Source: CAZJYI01 sp964550025
Lineage (GTDB): Bacteria > Verrucomicrobiota > Kiritimatiellia > UBA8416 > CAYOBW01
Length of the DNA stretch: 64,000 bases
Direction of reading: 5' to 3'
Assembly (NCBI GenBank): GCA_964550025.1
Contig: CAZJYI010000042.1
Span: forward strand, 13,028 to 77,027
Position 1 is the first letter of the stretch. Each line of letters opens with the position of its first letter. Below the pieces are notes generated by a model. It was not told the origin of the DNA and ran no database searches. It worked only from the letters and a program-made list of their open reading frames with translations. Shown here in pieces: positions 17,021-24,030 of this stretch. The position numbers and the translations under genes were made by a program.

Positions 17021-20000
17021 CTACTGGGATACGACGCGGAAGCCGACGTCGAAGACGCCCTGCCAGGGGTGGTGGGCGCGGCGGGTCGCGGCGCGTGCTT
17101 CGCCCGGGCGGCTGTACCAGGAACCGCCGCACACGACGCTGCGGTCGTCCGCCGCGGTGGTGCGGGTCCACTCAGCGACGTTGCCGTGCATGTCGTGCAG
17201 GCCCCAGGGGTTGGGTTTGTAGCTGCCGGCCGCGGCGGAGACACGGTGACCGTCGTCGACGGTTTCGACGGCCGGGCGCCAGGTGTAGACAGCACCCGAC
17301 GGGAGCCTGAAACCGAACGTGTCGACGCGCCAGAGTTGTTTGTCCGCCAGATTCTCGAAGGGCGCGAAGTCCACGTCTTCGCCGCCGTACCATAGAGGCA
17401 GGTCCGTGCCGGCGCGGCAGGCCCACTCCCACTGCGCCTCCGTGGGTAACGCAAAGGTCTCCCCCGTGCGCTCCGACAACCACCCGCAGAACGCCGCGGC
17501 CCGGTCGCGGGAGACGCGGCAGACAGGCTGTTTCGGCCCATTGACGGGGTAGCCGCGTTCGCGAACGCTGAACTGCAGGAAGTCCCCATGCTCGAGGCGG
17601 CTGTCGTGATCGGGGTCGAAGCGGGCAAACTGCTCGTTGGTCACCTCGAACTTGCCGATCCAGAAAGGGCGGTCGATCTTCCTGCACGCTGACCGGCTCT
17701 GTCCCCCGTCGGAAACCCCGGCCAATTCGCCGGCGGGAACGTAGCACATCGCGAACTGAAGTCCTTCACCGAGCTCCACCACGCGCTCCCGAACGGCGGG
17801 GATCGCCCCCGTGACGCGGGGGGCGACGACCGGTCGAGGCACGGCGACCGGCTTGCCGCCGGACGAGGGCTCGCCGGCATGGGGGACGAGCTCCGGAATC
17901 GCTTCGGGGTCTTCATCGATCCCCGCGTAGCGTTTGAGCATCTCGTGCCGCCGATCCCGCTGGTGCATGACGCGCTTCTCGCCGCACAGTTCATGCCACG
18001 TCCCGTGGTACGGCGTGTTGAGATCGATCCACGTCACCAGGCGATCCCAGGCCTCGGGGGCCAGTTTCACCCCCTGGTGTCCCCTTCGCAACATGCGGAC
18101 GACCCTCGCCGTGTCGGCATGGAATTCGTACGGCGGCAGAAGGTGCATGTCGCTCTCGATCGTGGCGGAGCGCACGTGGCGGCGCAGGGCGAGGTACGAC
18201 GGGGAGAAGCGTGTCCCGCTTCTGTAGCTGTTGGCCGGGCCCGGCGGATGCTCGGCTGGCTGCGTCGTGAAGTTCGGCAGGATCTTGCCGTCCTCCCGCT
18301 TGCCGCCGTCGTGACAACGCACGCAGTGGCCGTCGAGTACGGGCTGCACTTCGCGCTCAAAGCTGAATCCGCGGGTTGGGCCATACCAGGGGGCGATGCG
18401 CGACGGTTCGCGCTGCACGGCGGCCGTCTGCTCGGCCGGTGGCGGGGTGTTCTGTTTCTCGTGGCATCCAACGCAGGACAGCACCTCTCCCGGCATGGCC
18501 GTCATCCAGCTCCGCATCAACTGGACGGCCTTGCCTTCGGCGTCAAGGGGTTGAACGGCAATGGGCGTGTTGGCCGGGGCGCGAAAGAGAAACGAGCCGT
18601 CGGGTTCGACGGGGACCGTGCCGAGCACGCGCTTGATGTCCCAGGGGCCGTCGAGACCGACGCGGTCGACCTGCCCGCCCATGCCCCGGTAGGCAAAGTG
18701 ATACGTGATCACGCGCAGCTGTTTGACCGTACCGCGCGGAACGCCTTTCAGCCCATCGCCGGTGTAGATATCGGCGCAGTAGATCGTCGCATCTTTCGCG
18801 CCCAGCTGCACCTTGTCGGGGACAACCGGCGGCGGCTGCACGGCACGCAGCGGAACGGGCTCCAGCAACGCATGTTCCAGGGTTTCCTTGATGAGCGTCA
18901 TGTTGTCGAACACGTCAACCAGGTAGATCCCCCAGTGGGCGCGGCTTGACGGCCGGGCCGACACGAGGAAGTACTTCGCGCTCAGCGGCCAGGGGTGCAG
19001 GAACTTGGGCCAGCTCCTCCTGACCAGGCCGTCGAGAATGATGGGTTCGACGGGTTTGCCGTGCCCCGGAATGCGCTGCAGGGCGCCGTCCGCCTCGTGC
19101 CTTCCCCTGGCCGAGTCGAACAGCACGAGCTCACCCATACGCGGGTCGTCGTGGTGGCCGCCCACCACGGCAACAAAGCGGCTCGGGTGATGCGGAATGG
19201 GGCGTGCGTAGAACATCGCGTTGGGCCAGTACGAGTTACTGCCGTAGTACTCCATCTGCTCCGTGCCGTCCGGGTTCATGTGGAACAGTATGCGCGACAC
19301 GTAGTGCGGGATGTCGGAGTACTCCCAGCGCAGGTACAGCACGCGTCCGCTGTTGAGCACGGTGGGGCACCAGTCGTGGTCCTGGTCGAACGTGAGCCGG
19401 CGAATTGCGCCGGAGGTCTGCTCGAGGAGGTAGAGGTTCGACACGTGCGAACCACCGCGAACACAGGGCACCCCCACAAAGGGCGCGGTTGAGCCGAAGA
19501 TGATGTTGCCGCTCGGAAGGTAGCAGGCGTCGTAGTTGTCAACGTCCTTCGCCGCAATCAGCGGGAGTTCTTTGGGCGACGGGTTCGCAAGATGAAGTTC
19601 GTGGACCTGCCACCGGCCGTTCGTGCCGGGCATCGAAAACAGCAGACGGGTCGCGTCGAAATGCAAATCCACATCACCGACGAACTCCCCCTTCTCCGGG
19701 CGGAAGAGGGTCATGAACGTGCCCTCGCGCCAGTCGAGCAGGGCGATCTCGTTGTCGTAACCGTTCTTCGGCAGGCAGGAGTTGCTTTGCCAGTTGCGGG
19801 GCAAGCCGAGACGGCCGGCATTTCGCCTGACTACCAGCAGCTGTTCGAAGTCCAGCAGCGGGTTGGCAAGAAGGGCCTCGTGCTGCAGCGCCCGAGCCGC
19901 CTCGGCGTCGCCCGCCTCGCGCTGCTCCTTCAGCCTGCGCAAGAACTCGTCGCCGCGCGGGTAGCGCGCCCCGAAGGTGTCGGTCAGGTCCCGCACGGCC

Positions 20001-20851
20001 AATTCGAGGGCATCCCAGTTGACGGTGACCGGTTGCGCCTTCGCTCTTGCCTTCGCCTTCAAAGGTTGGTGTTTTGCTATGGTGACCTTCTGCCACTTCG
20101 CGCGCTCACCCAGGTAGCCCAGGATGTTGAGAGTGAGCTTCTCGAGGTTCTTGCGGTGCGGGTTGTTCTGCAAGTCGAAATGTGCGAGGCGCCAGCCCAT
20201 GACGATGATGCGCCCCTTGCCGAACGCATATTCCGCCAGGGGATTCTCGCCCCCCGGTGACCGCCCCAGGAGCATTCCCCCGGCGGGACCACCGCGGCCG
20301 TGCCAGTCCGAGTAGGCCGGATATCCCCCGTCAACGAGGCGAATCCCGGACTTCCCCGCGGCCAATCCCTTGAAGACGGGATGGCGAGGCTGCAATGGGA
20401 CCACCGTGGCCACCTGTGCGTGTGGACCGGGCCCACCCATTCTCGGACGTACGGGCTCAACACCCAGACTGTGGACGAGAGCGAGGCCCGCGCCGGACAG
20501 TAAAAGCGATCCACCGTCGGACGCAAACTGCTTGAGCGTTGCCAGGCCGGCTTTTGACGTCACCGCGGCATCGAGGCGCGCCACATCGCCCTGGTGATAC
20601 CAGAGAACCGGATAGTCGGCAGGTATGACGGGCCTCCCTCCGTCGTCCAGCAACCGCCCGTCCGTCCCGAGGAACATGTCGACGGCCTTCGCGCGCGAAA
20701 CGGCGAAAGCGCGTGCCGCCGCGTATTCGGTGCGCTTGGCCGCCTCGGCCGGCGTACAGGCCCTGAGGAGACCGACCTGCGCGGGTGCCCCGGACGTCGC
20801 GATCAGCACGATGCAGAAGATGAGAGGCGGAATGTGGAAGAGTCTATTCAT
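17021..20851 (-). CDS. Giant secreted fusion: ThuA/GATase-like, HzsA-like propeller, di-haem cytochrome c motifs, FGE-sulfatase domain
   Basis: About 1276 residues. A signal peptide (MNRLFHIPPLIFCIVLIATS...) leads to a flavodoxin/GATase-like region (VLWYHQGDVARLDAAV, SDGGSLLLSGAGLAL). Next is a propeller resembling the hydrazine synthase alpha-subunit/TolB group (CYLPSGNIIFGSTAPF, RLTFDQDHDWCPTVL). Two haem-binding motifs follow, CVGCH near residue 793 and CVRCH near 843. The last ~250 residues are an FGE-sulfatase (SUMF1-like) domain with FWIGKFEVTNEQFARF, ALPTEAQWEWACRAGT, HGNVAEWT and CGGSWYSRPGEARAATRR. It is probably periplasmic or surface exposed. The substrate is unknown and hydrazine chemistry should not be assumed. 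ATG at 20851 begins the signal peptide. It is divergent from the kinase gene at 21024. Confidence 0.87.
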   Translation of the reverse strand: MNRLFHIPPLIFCIVLIATSGAPAQVGLLRACTPAEAAKRTEYAAARAFAVSRAKAVDMFLGTDGRLLDDGGRPVIPADYPVLWYHQGDVARLDAAVTSKAGLATLKQFASDGGSLLLSGAGLALVHSLGVEPVRPRMGGPGPHAQVATVVPLQPRHPVFKGLAAGKSGIRLVDGGYPAYSDWHGRGGPAGGMLLGRSPGGENPLAEYAFGKGRIIVMGWRLAHFDLQNNPHRKNLEKLTLNILGYLGERAKWQKVTIAKHQPLKAKARAKAQPVTVNWDALELAVRDLTDTFGARYPRGDEFLRRLKEQREAGDAEAARALQHEALLANPLLDFEQLLVVRRNAGRLGLPRNWQSNSCLPKNGYDNEIALLDWREGTFMTLFRPEKGEFVGDVDLHFDATRLLFSMPGTNGRWQVHELHLANPSPKELPLIAAKDVDNYDACYLPSGNIIFGSTAPFVGVPCVRGGSHVSNLYLLEQTSGAIRRLTFDQDHDWCPTVLNSGRVLYLRWEYSDIPHYVSRILFHMNPDGTEQMEYYGSNSYWPNAMFYARPIPHHPSRFVAVVGGHHDDPRMGELVLFDSARGRHEADGALQRIPGHGKPVEPIILDGLVRRSWPKFLHPWPLSAKYFLVSARPSSRAHWGIYLVDVFDNMTLIKETLEHALLEPVPLRAVQPPPVVPDKVQLGAKDATIYCADIYTGDGLKGVPRGTVKQLRVITYHFAYRGMGGQVDRVGLDGPWDIKRVLGTVPVEPDGSFLFRAPANTPIAVQPLDAEGKAVQLMRSWMTAMPGEVLSCVGCHEKQNTPPPAEQTAAVQREPSRIAPWYGPTRGFSFEREVQPVLDGHCVRCHDGGKREDGKILPNFTTQPAEHPPGPANSYRSGTRFSPSYLALRRHVRSATIESDMHLLPPYEFHADTARVVRMLRRGHQGVKLAPEAWDRLVTWIDLNTPYHGTWHELCGEKRVMHQRDRRHEMLKRYAGIDEDPEAIPELVPHAGEPSSGGKPVAVPRPVVAPRVTGAIPAVRERVVELGEGLQFAMCYVPAGELAGVSDGGQSRSACRKIDRPFWIGKFEVTNEQFARFDPDHDSRLEHGDFLQFSVRERGYPVNGPKQPVCRVSRDRAAAFCGWLSERTGETFALPTEAQWEWACRAGTDLPLWYGGEDVDFAPFENLADKQLWRVDTFGFRLPSGAVYTWRPAVETVDDGHRVSAAAGSYKPNPWGLHDMHGNVAEWTRTTAADDRSVVCGGSWYSRPGEARAATRRAHHPWQGVFDVGFRVVSQ

Positions 20852-21023
20852 GATTATCACCGGGATCACTCGATTCGGGGGTACCCTACCGCGTCTGAAC
20901 CGCCGCGGTCGAGCGGAAAGCCGCGAGCGGTTGCTGCTTGCACTGAATGCCGGGTATTTCTTAGCCTTGTGCCGAAGCGGGCGACGTTTTCCGTCATGGC
21001 AACCATCCCGGGGAGACAAGCTC

Positions 21024-22607
21024 TTGGGGCGGACACACAGCAGTACACGTAGAAGTAGCACGCGACGTATCGCGCTCGCGCTGGCCGTCGTAGTCGTCCC
21101 GTTCGCGGCGCTGACAACCCTCGCCCTGCGGCAGCTTCAGAGCATCGAGGACGTTTTCACGAGCAGGGAGCAGCGTGCCGTTCGACAGTACGCGCGCCTG
21201 GCGGCCAGGGAATTCTCATACCTCGTACCGCAGGAAGAAGGCGAACTGCTCCAGGTGCTCGACCTCAGTTCCATGGCTGCTCTGACGCACTCAATCAGCG
21301 AGGCGGACGAGACGTTTCCTGCCGTGGCGATCTTCGCCCTCGACGAAGACGGCCTCTTCCTACATCCAGAGACGAATGACGTTGCATGGCTGGTACCACC
21401 ACTGGACCTCCTGTCAGAACACAAGGACGAGCTACTCGCATGCATGTCAAGCGACGAACCTACGCGCCTGGCCGTACACGACGAAGCATGGGACCTGGGC
21501 ATATCGCTTCACCCCTGGCGGACGGAAGGATCGGCTGGTTTGATCGGCTTCTGCTGGGATCTGGAGCGACTGTCGGTGTGGGCGGAAACTGTCGCCAAAC
21601 TGACCCTTCCGCGCGGCTACATGCTGGAACTGACGGACGGGGGCCGGAATGTTGTGGCACAGTACCCCGAGACAGACACGCCACCCCAGGCAGAGGACGA
21701 CCTGCGAAACATCGCGGCAGAGTATTCGCTGGGCGCCGACACGTTCCGCTGGTGGGCACGCGTACGGCCGTCGGACCCGACTGCCGTCATGGCCATTGTG
21801 GACCGGCAGGTCCGCCTCTACACCACGGCTTTCGTATTCCTGTCCGTCCTGATGGCGGCGGGGCTCTGGGTTCTGGCGTCCGTCACGCTACGCGAAGGCG
21901 AATTGGCACGGCGAAAGGCGGATTTCGCGGCCAACGTCTCTCACGAGCTGCGAACGCCGCTAACGCTCATCCGCGCCTCCGCCGAAGCCATGTCAAACCG
22001 GCCGGACTTGAAGCGTGATCGCGTTGAGCGCTATCTCGGCATCATCGACAGGGAGACCCGCCGCCTGGGAGACCTGATCACGAACGTCCTCCAGTACACG
22101 CGACGATCCGCAAAACACGTCCATGACAAGCTGCGCCCCCAGGATGCGGGGTCGCTCGTGCAGGCTTTCGCGGATGATTACAGGGAGCTTGTCGTTGCCC
22201 AGGGGTTTGCCTTCACCGTATCGGTGCCGGACACGAAGATGCCCGTGCGGGTTGACGCCGATGCCATCCAGGTTGTATTGGTAAACCTGCTCGACAACGC
22301 GGTCAAGTTCTCCGGCGAGCGCAGAGCGATTGCCATTCGAGTGGCGGCTGACGGCGAGAATGCCGCCATCAGCGTGGCGGACAAGGGCATGGGCATCGCC
22401 GATGAGGATCAGCCGCACGTATTCGAGGAGTTCTTCAGGGCCGAGCGTGACCTCGTAAAGAAGACGCGCGGCACGGGAATCGGACTGGCACTGGTTCATC
22501 GAATAGTCACGGCCCACAGTGGAAAGGTGACGGTCGCGAGTGCCGTGAACGAAGGGACAACGTTCACCGTATACCTGCCGCTCAACAAGGAAACGAAGGA
22601 TGGCTAG
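21024..22607 (+). CDS. Membrane sensor histidine kinase
   Basis: A 527-residue protein with a short basic N terminus, membrane helix 1 (IALALAVVVVPFAALTTLAL, about residues 17-36), a ~230-residue extracytoplasmic sensor of unknown fold, and membrane helix 2 (TAFVFLSVLMAAGLWVLASV, about 267-286). The HisKA motif FAANVSHELRTPLT carries the phospho-acceptor His near 307. The HATPase domain shows NLLDNAVKFSG (N box), DKGMGIADED (G1) and GTGIGLALVHRIV (G2). TTG at 21024 is chosen because GGGGAG lies 8 nt upstream and everything further upstream lacks a membrane-protein-like start; the frame stays open far into the divergent gene. It overlaps the response regulator by 8 nt, indicating translational coupling. 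The signal is unknown. Confidence 0.92.
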   Translation: MGRTHSSTRRSSTRRIALALAVVVVPFAALTTLALRQLQSIEDVFTSREQRAVRQYARLAAREFSYLVPQEEGELLQVLDLSSMAALTHSISEADETFPAVAIFALDEDGLFLHPETNDVAWLVPPLDLLSEHKDELLACMSSDEPTRLAVHDEAWDLGISLHPWRTEGSAGLIGFCWDLERLSVWAETVAKLTLPRGYMLELTDGGRNVVAQYPETDTPPQAEDDLRNIAAEYSLGADTFRWWARVRPSDPTAVMAIVDRQVRLYTTAFVFLSVLMAAGLWVLASVTLREGELARRKADFAANVSHELRTPLTLIRASAEAMSNRPDLKRDRVERYLGIIDRETRRLGDLITNVLQYTRRSAKHVHDKLRPQDAGSLVQAFADDYRELVVAQGFAFTVSVPDTKMPVRVDADAIQVVLVNLLDNAVKFSGERRAIAIRVAADGENAAISVADKGMGIADEDQPHVFEEFFRAERDLVKKTRGTGIGLALVHRIVTAHSGKVTVASAVNEGTTFTVYLPLNKETKDG

Positions 22608-23280
22608 AATTCTCGTGGTGGAAGACGAGCTCGACATGCAGTTCGTGCTTTCGGACAACCTGGAAACCGAGGGGCACGAGGTCGACATGACCGACAGCGG
22701 ACGCGAGGCCGTCGGCAAGGCTCTGTCGGGAGAATATTCCCTTGTTCTGCTCGACATCATGCTCCCGGACATCAACGGCATCGAGGTCTGCAAGTTGATT
22801 CGCGCCGAGAACGCAACCATTCCGATCATCATCCTGACGGCGAAGGGCGAAGAGATCGACAAGGTCGTGGGGCTCGAGGTGGGCGCTGACGACTACATCA
22901 CCAAGCCGTTCAGCATTCGGGAGCTGCTCGCCCGCATCAAGGCGGCCCTGCGACGGGTGGGTCAGCTGCACCCCGACGGACTGCGTGAATGCGCGATCGG
23001 CGATGTCACCGTCAATTTCTCCCGCCACAAGATAACGGTTGATGAAGGTACGGAGCGCCTCACCCGCTACGAGAACGACTTGTTGCAGTTCCTGGTCGCC
23101 AACCGGGGACAGGTCGTGGAGCGGGACCGCATTCTGCGCGAGGTGTGGGGTCTGGACCCGACTCCGGCGAACCGAACCGTGGACAACTACATCGCCCGTC
23201 TGCGAAGCAGGATCGAGCCCGATCCTTCCAAGCCGCGACACATCCTCACCGTACACGGCAAAGGCTATCGACTGGCATAG
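22600..23280 (+). CDS. OmpR/PhoB-family response regulator
   Basis: A 226-residue DNA-binding regulator. The receiver domain has acidic residues at VVEDE (Glu8, Asp9), phospho-acceptor Asp52 in LVLLDIMLPD, Thr80 and Lys102 (DDYITKPF). The C-terminal winged helix is clear: ERLTRYENDLLQFLVANRG, RDRILREVWG, RTVDNYIARLRSRIE and HILTVHGKGYRLA. The start codon lies inside the end of the kinase gene (ATGGCTAG at 22600), so the pair is co-translated. The kinase is its obvious partner. Targets are unknown, but the divergent di-haem/FGE fusion gene is the nearest candidate. Confidence 0.96.
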   Translation: MARILVVEDELDMQFVLSDNLETEGHEVDMTDSGREAVGKALSGEYSLVLLDIMLPDINGIEVCKLIRAENATIPIIILTAKGEEIDKVVGLEVGADDYITKPFSIRELLARIKAALRRVGQLHPDGLRECAIGDVTVNFSRHKITVDEGTERLTRYENDLLQFLVANRGQVVERDRILREVWGLDPTPANRTVDNYIARLRSRIEPDPSKPRHILTVHGKGYRLA

Positions 23281-23309
23281 AGCAGCATCCTCCGGTAAGG
23301 GCCACGGCC

Positions 23310-23567
23310 ATGACTATAGCACGGGGTTTCGTTGACATCCTGGTGTGTCCAGTGACGCGACAGGGGCTTTCGCTTCTCGACGAGACAGCGCTGGCCAAGC
23401 TGAACCGCGGCATTGCGGATGGCAACGTCACCAACGCCGGCGGGCAGATGGTCGCCGACGGACTGAACGAGGCACTCGTCACCGAGAACGGGGCGCGGGT
23501 CTACCCCGTTCGCGACGGCATCCCCGTGCTGCTGGCGGAAGAGGCAATCAAATTAACTAGTTCCTGA
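23310..23567 (+). CDS. Trm112-like (UPF0434 family) small protein
   Basis: An 85-residue protein. FVDILVCPVTRQGLSLLD near the N terminus and ARVYPVRDGIPVLLAEEA at the C terminus are the two conserved blocks of the Trm112/UPF0434 family. Eukaryotic Trm112 activates methyltransferases; the bacterial versions are poorly characterised. Only one Cys remains (CPVT), so the zinc site of longer homologues is incomplete. ATG at 23310 is preceded by GTAAGGG, a modest ribosome site. It lies 29 nt after the response regulator and may be transcribed with it, although the functions appear unrelated. Confidence 0.82.
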   Translation: MTIARGFVDILVCPVTRQGLSLLDETALAKLNRGIADGNVTNAGGQMVADGLNEALVTENGARVYPVRDGIPVLLAEEAIKLTSS

Positions 23568-23599
23568 TTGCGGAAAGCGGTTCGGTGCGCTCCCAAGCA

Positions 23600-23695
23600 G
23601 CCTTCCGCCCGCGGCGGACGGAAGCAGGCTGAAACTGGGGTGAAAACGTGCCGTCAGGGGGAGGCCCGCGTTTCCGCCCGTGGCGGACGGGCTAC
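23600..23695. repeat. GTAGC-type extragenic palindromes
   Basis: CTTCCG (23602-23607) pairs with CGGAAG (23619-23624). A second hairpin, CCGCC-CGT-GGCGG (23674-23686), is followed by ACGGGCTAC. Its complement begins GTAGCCCGTCCGCCACGGGC, resembling the element at about 10469-10507. No gene is present between the Trm112-like stop and the tRNA fragment. Confidence 0.6.
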
Positions 23696-23744
23696 TGGCT
23701 TGGGGGCCAGGGCTCGAACCTGGATTGCCGGAGTCAAAGTCCGG
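23696..23744 (-). tRNA. 3' fragment of tRNA-Gln(TTG), 5' half missing
   Basis: Read on the minus strand, 23744 to 23696 gives an anticodon arm CCGGA-CTTTGAC-TCCGG with anticodon TTG, then CAAT, a T arm CCAGG-TTCGAGC-CCTGG, the acceptor 3' strand CCCCCAA, discriminator G and an encoded CCA. The expected D arm and 5' acceptor strand (TTGGGGG) are absent upstream, where the sequence is instead the palindrome CCGGTCATGACCGG. It therefore cannot be a functional tRNA. It looks like the 3' tRNA end left by site-specific integration, that is, an attachment-site remnant. Confidence 0.78.
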
Positions 23745-23754
23745 TCATGACCGG
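23741..23754. repeat. Perfect 14-bp palindrome at the tRNA fragment junction
   Basis: CCGGTCATGACCGG reads the same on both strands. It shares its first four bases with the anticodon stem of the tRNA fragment and contains the stop codon of the small membrane protein (TCA at 23745-23747). It marks where tRNA similarity ends. Confidence 0.7.
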
Positions 23755-24023
23755 GGGAGATCGCGCGTCCTCCGAAACACGCCCGCGATCTTGTGGCGCA
23801 CGTAGCCGGCGGCTTCGCGCCCGGCAATGAGGATGCCGGCAATGAAAGCCGCCCAGTTCAGAAGCCATACTCCGCCGGCAAGGTACAGCCACGGGCCTTT
23901 CGGCCACCGGACGGCAAATGCAGCAAAGAGCAGCATGGCCCCCCACAGCACGTAGCTCAGGGAGACAAGCGCCACGCCCAGCATGAAACGGCGGCGGCTT
24001 TGCGGTTGAGCAGAGTCGGTCAT
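23745..24023 (-). CDS. Small protein with two predicted membrane helices
   Basis: A 92-residue protein of unknown function. After a polar, arginine-containing start it has two hydrophobic stretches, FMLGVALVSLSYVLWGAMLL (about 14-33) and WLYLAGGVWLLNWAAFIAGI (about 45-64), and then a basic C-terminal tail, suggesting an inner-membrane hairpin protein. It starts 7 nt after the GH127 stop on the same strand and is probably co-transcribed. Its stop lies inside the palindrome bordering the tRNA fragment, so the C terminus may have been altered by the event that left that fragment. No family is recognised. Confidence 0.6.
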   Translation of the reverse strand: MTDSAQPQSRRRFMLGVALVSLSYVLWGAMLLFAAFAVRWPKGPWLYLAGGVWLLNWAAFIAGILIAGREAAGYVRHKIAGVFRRTRDLPRS

Positions 24024-24030
24024 GACGCTA

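Noticed and set aside
17021..20851. Annotation as hydrazine synthase
   Set aside because: Only the propeller part resembles the HzsA group; other subunits and anammox context are absent, and the extra domains differ.
23696..23744. Functional tRNA-Gln gene
   Set aside because: The D arm and the 5' acceptor strand are missing, so no cloverleaf can form.
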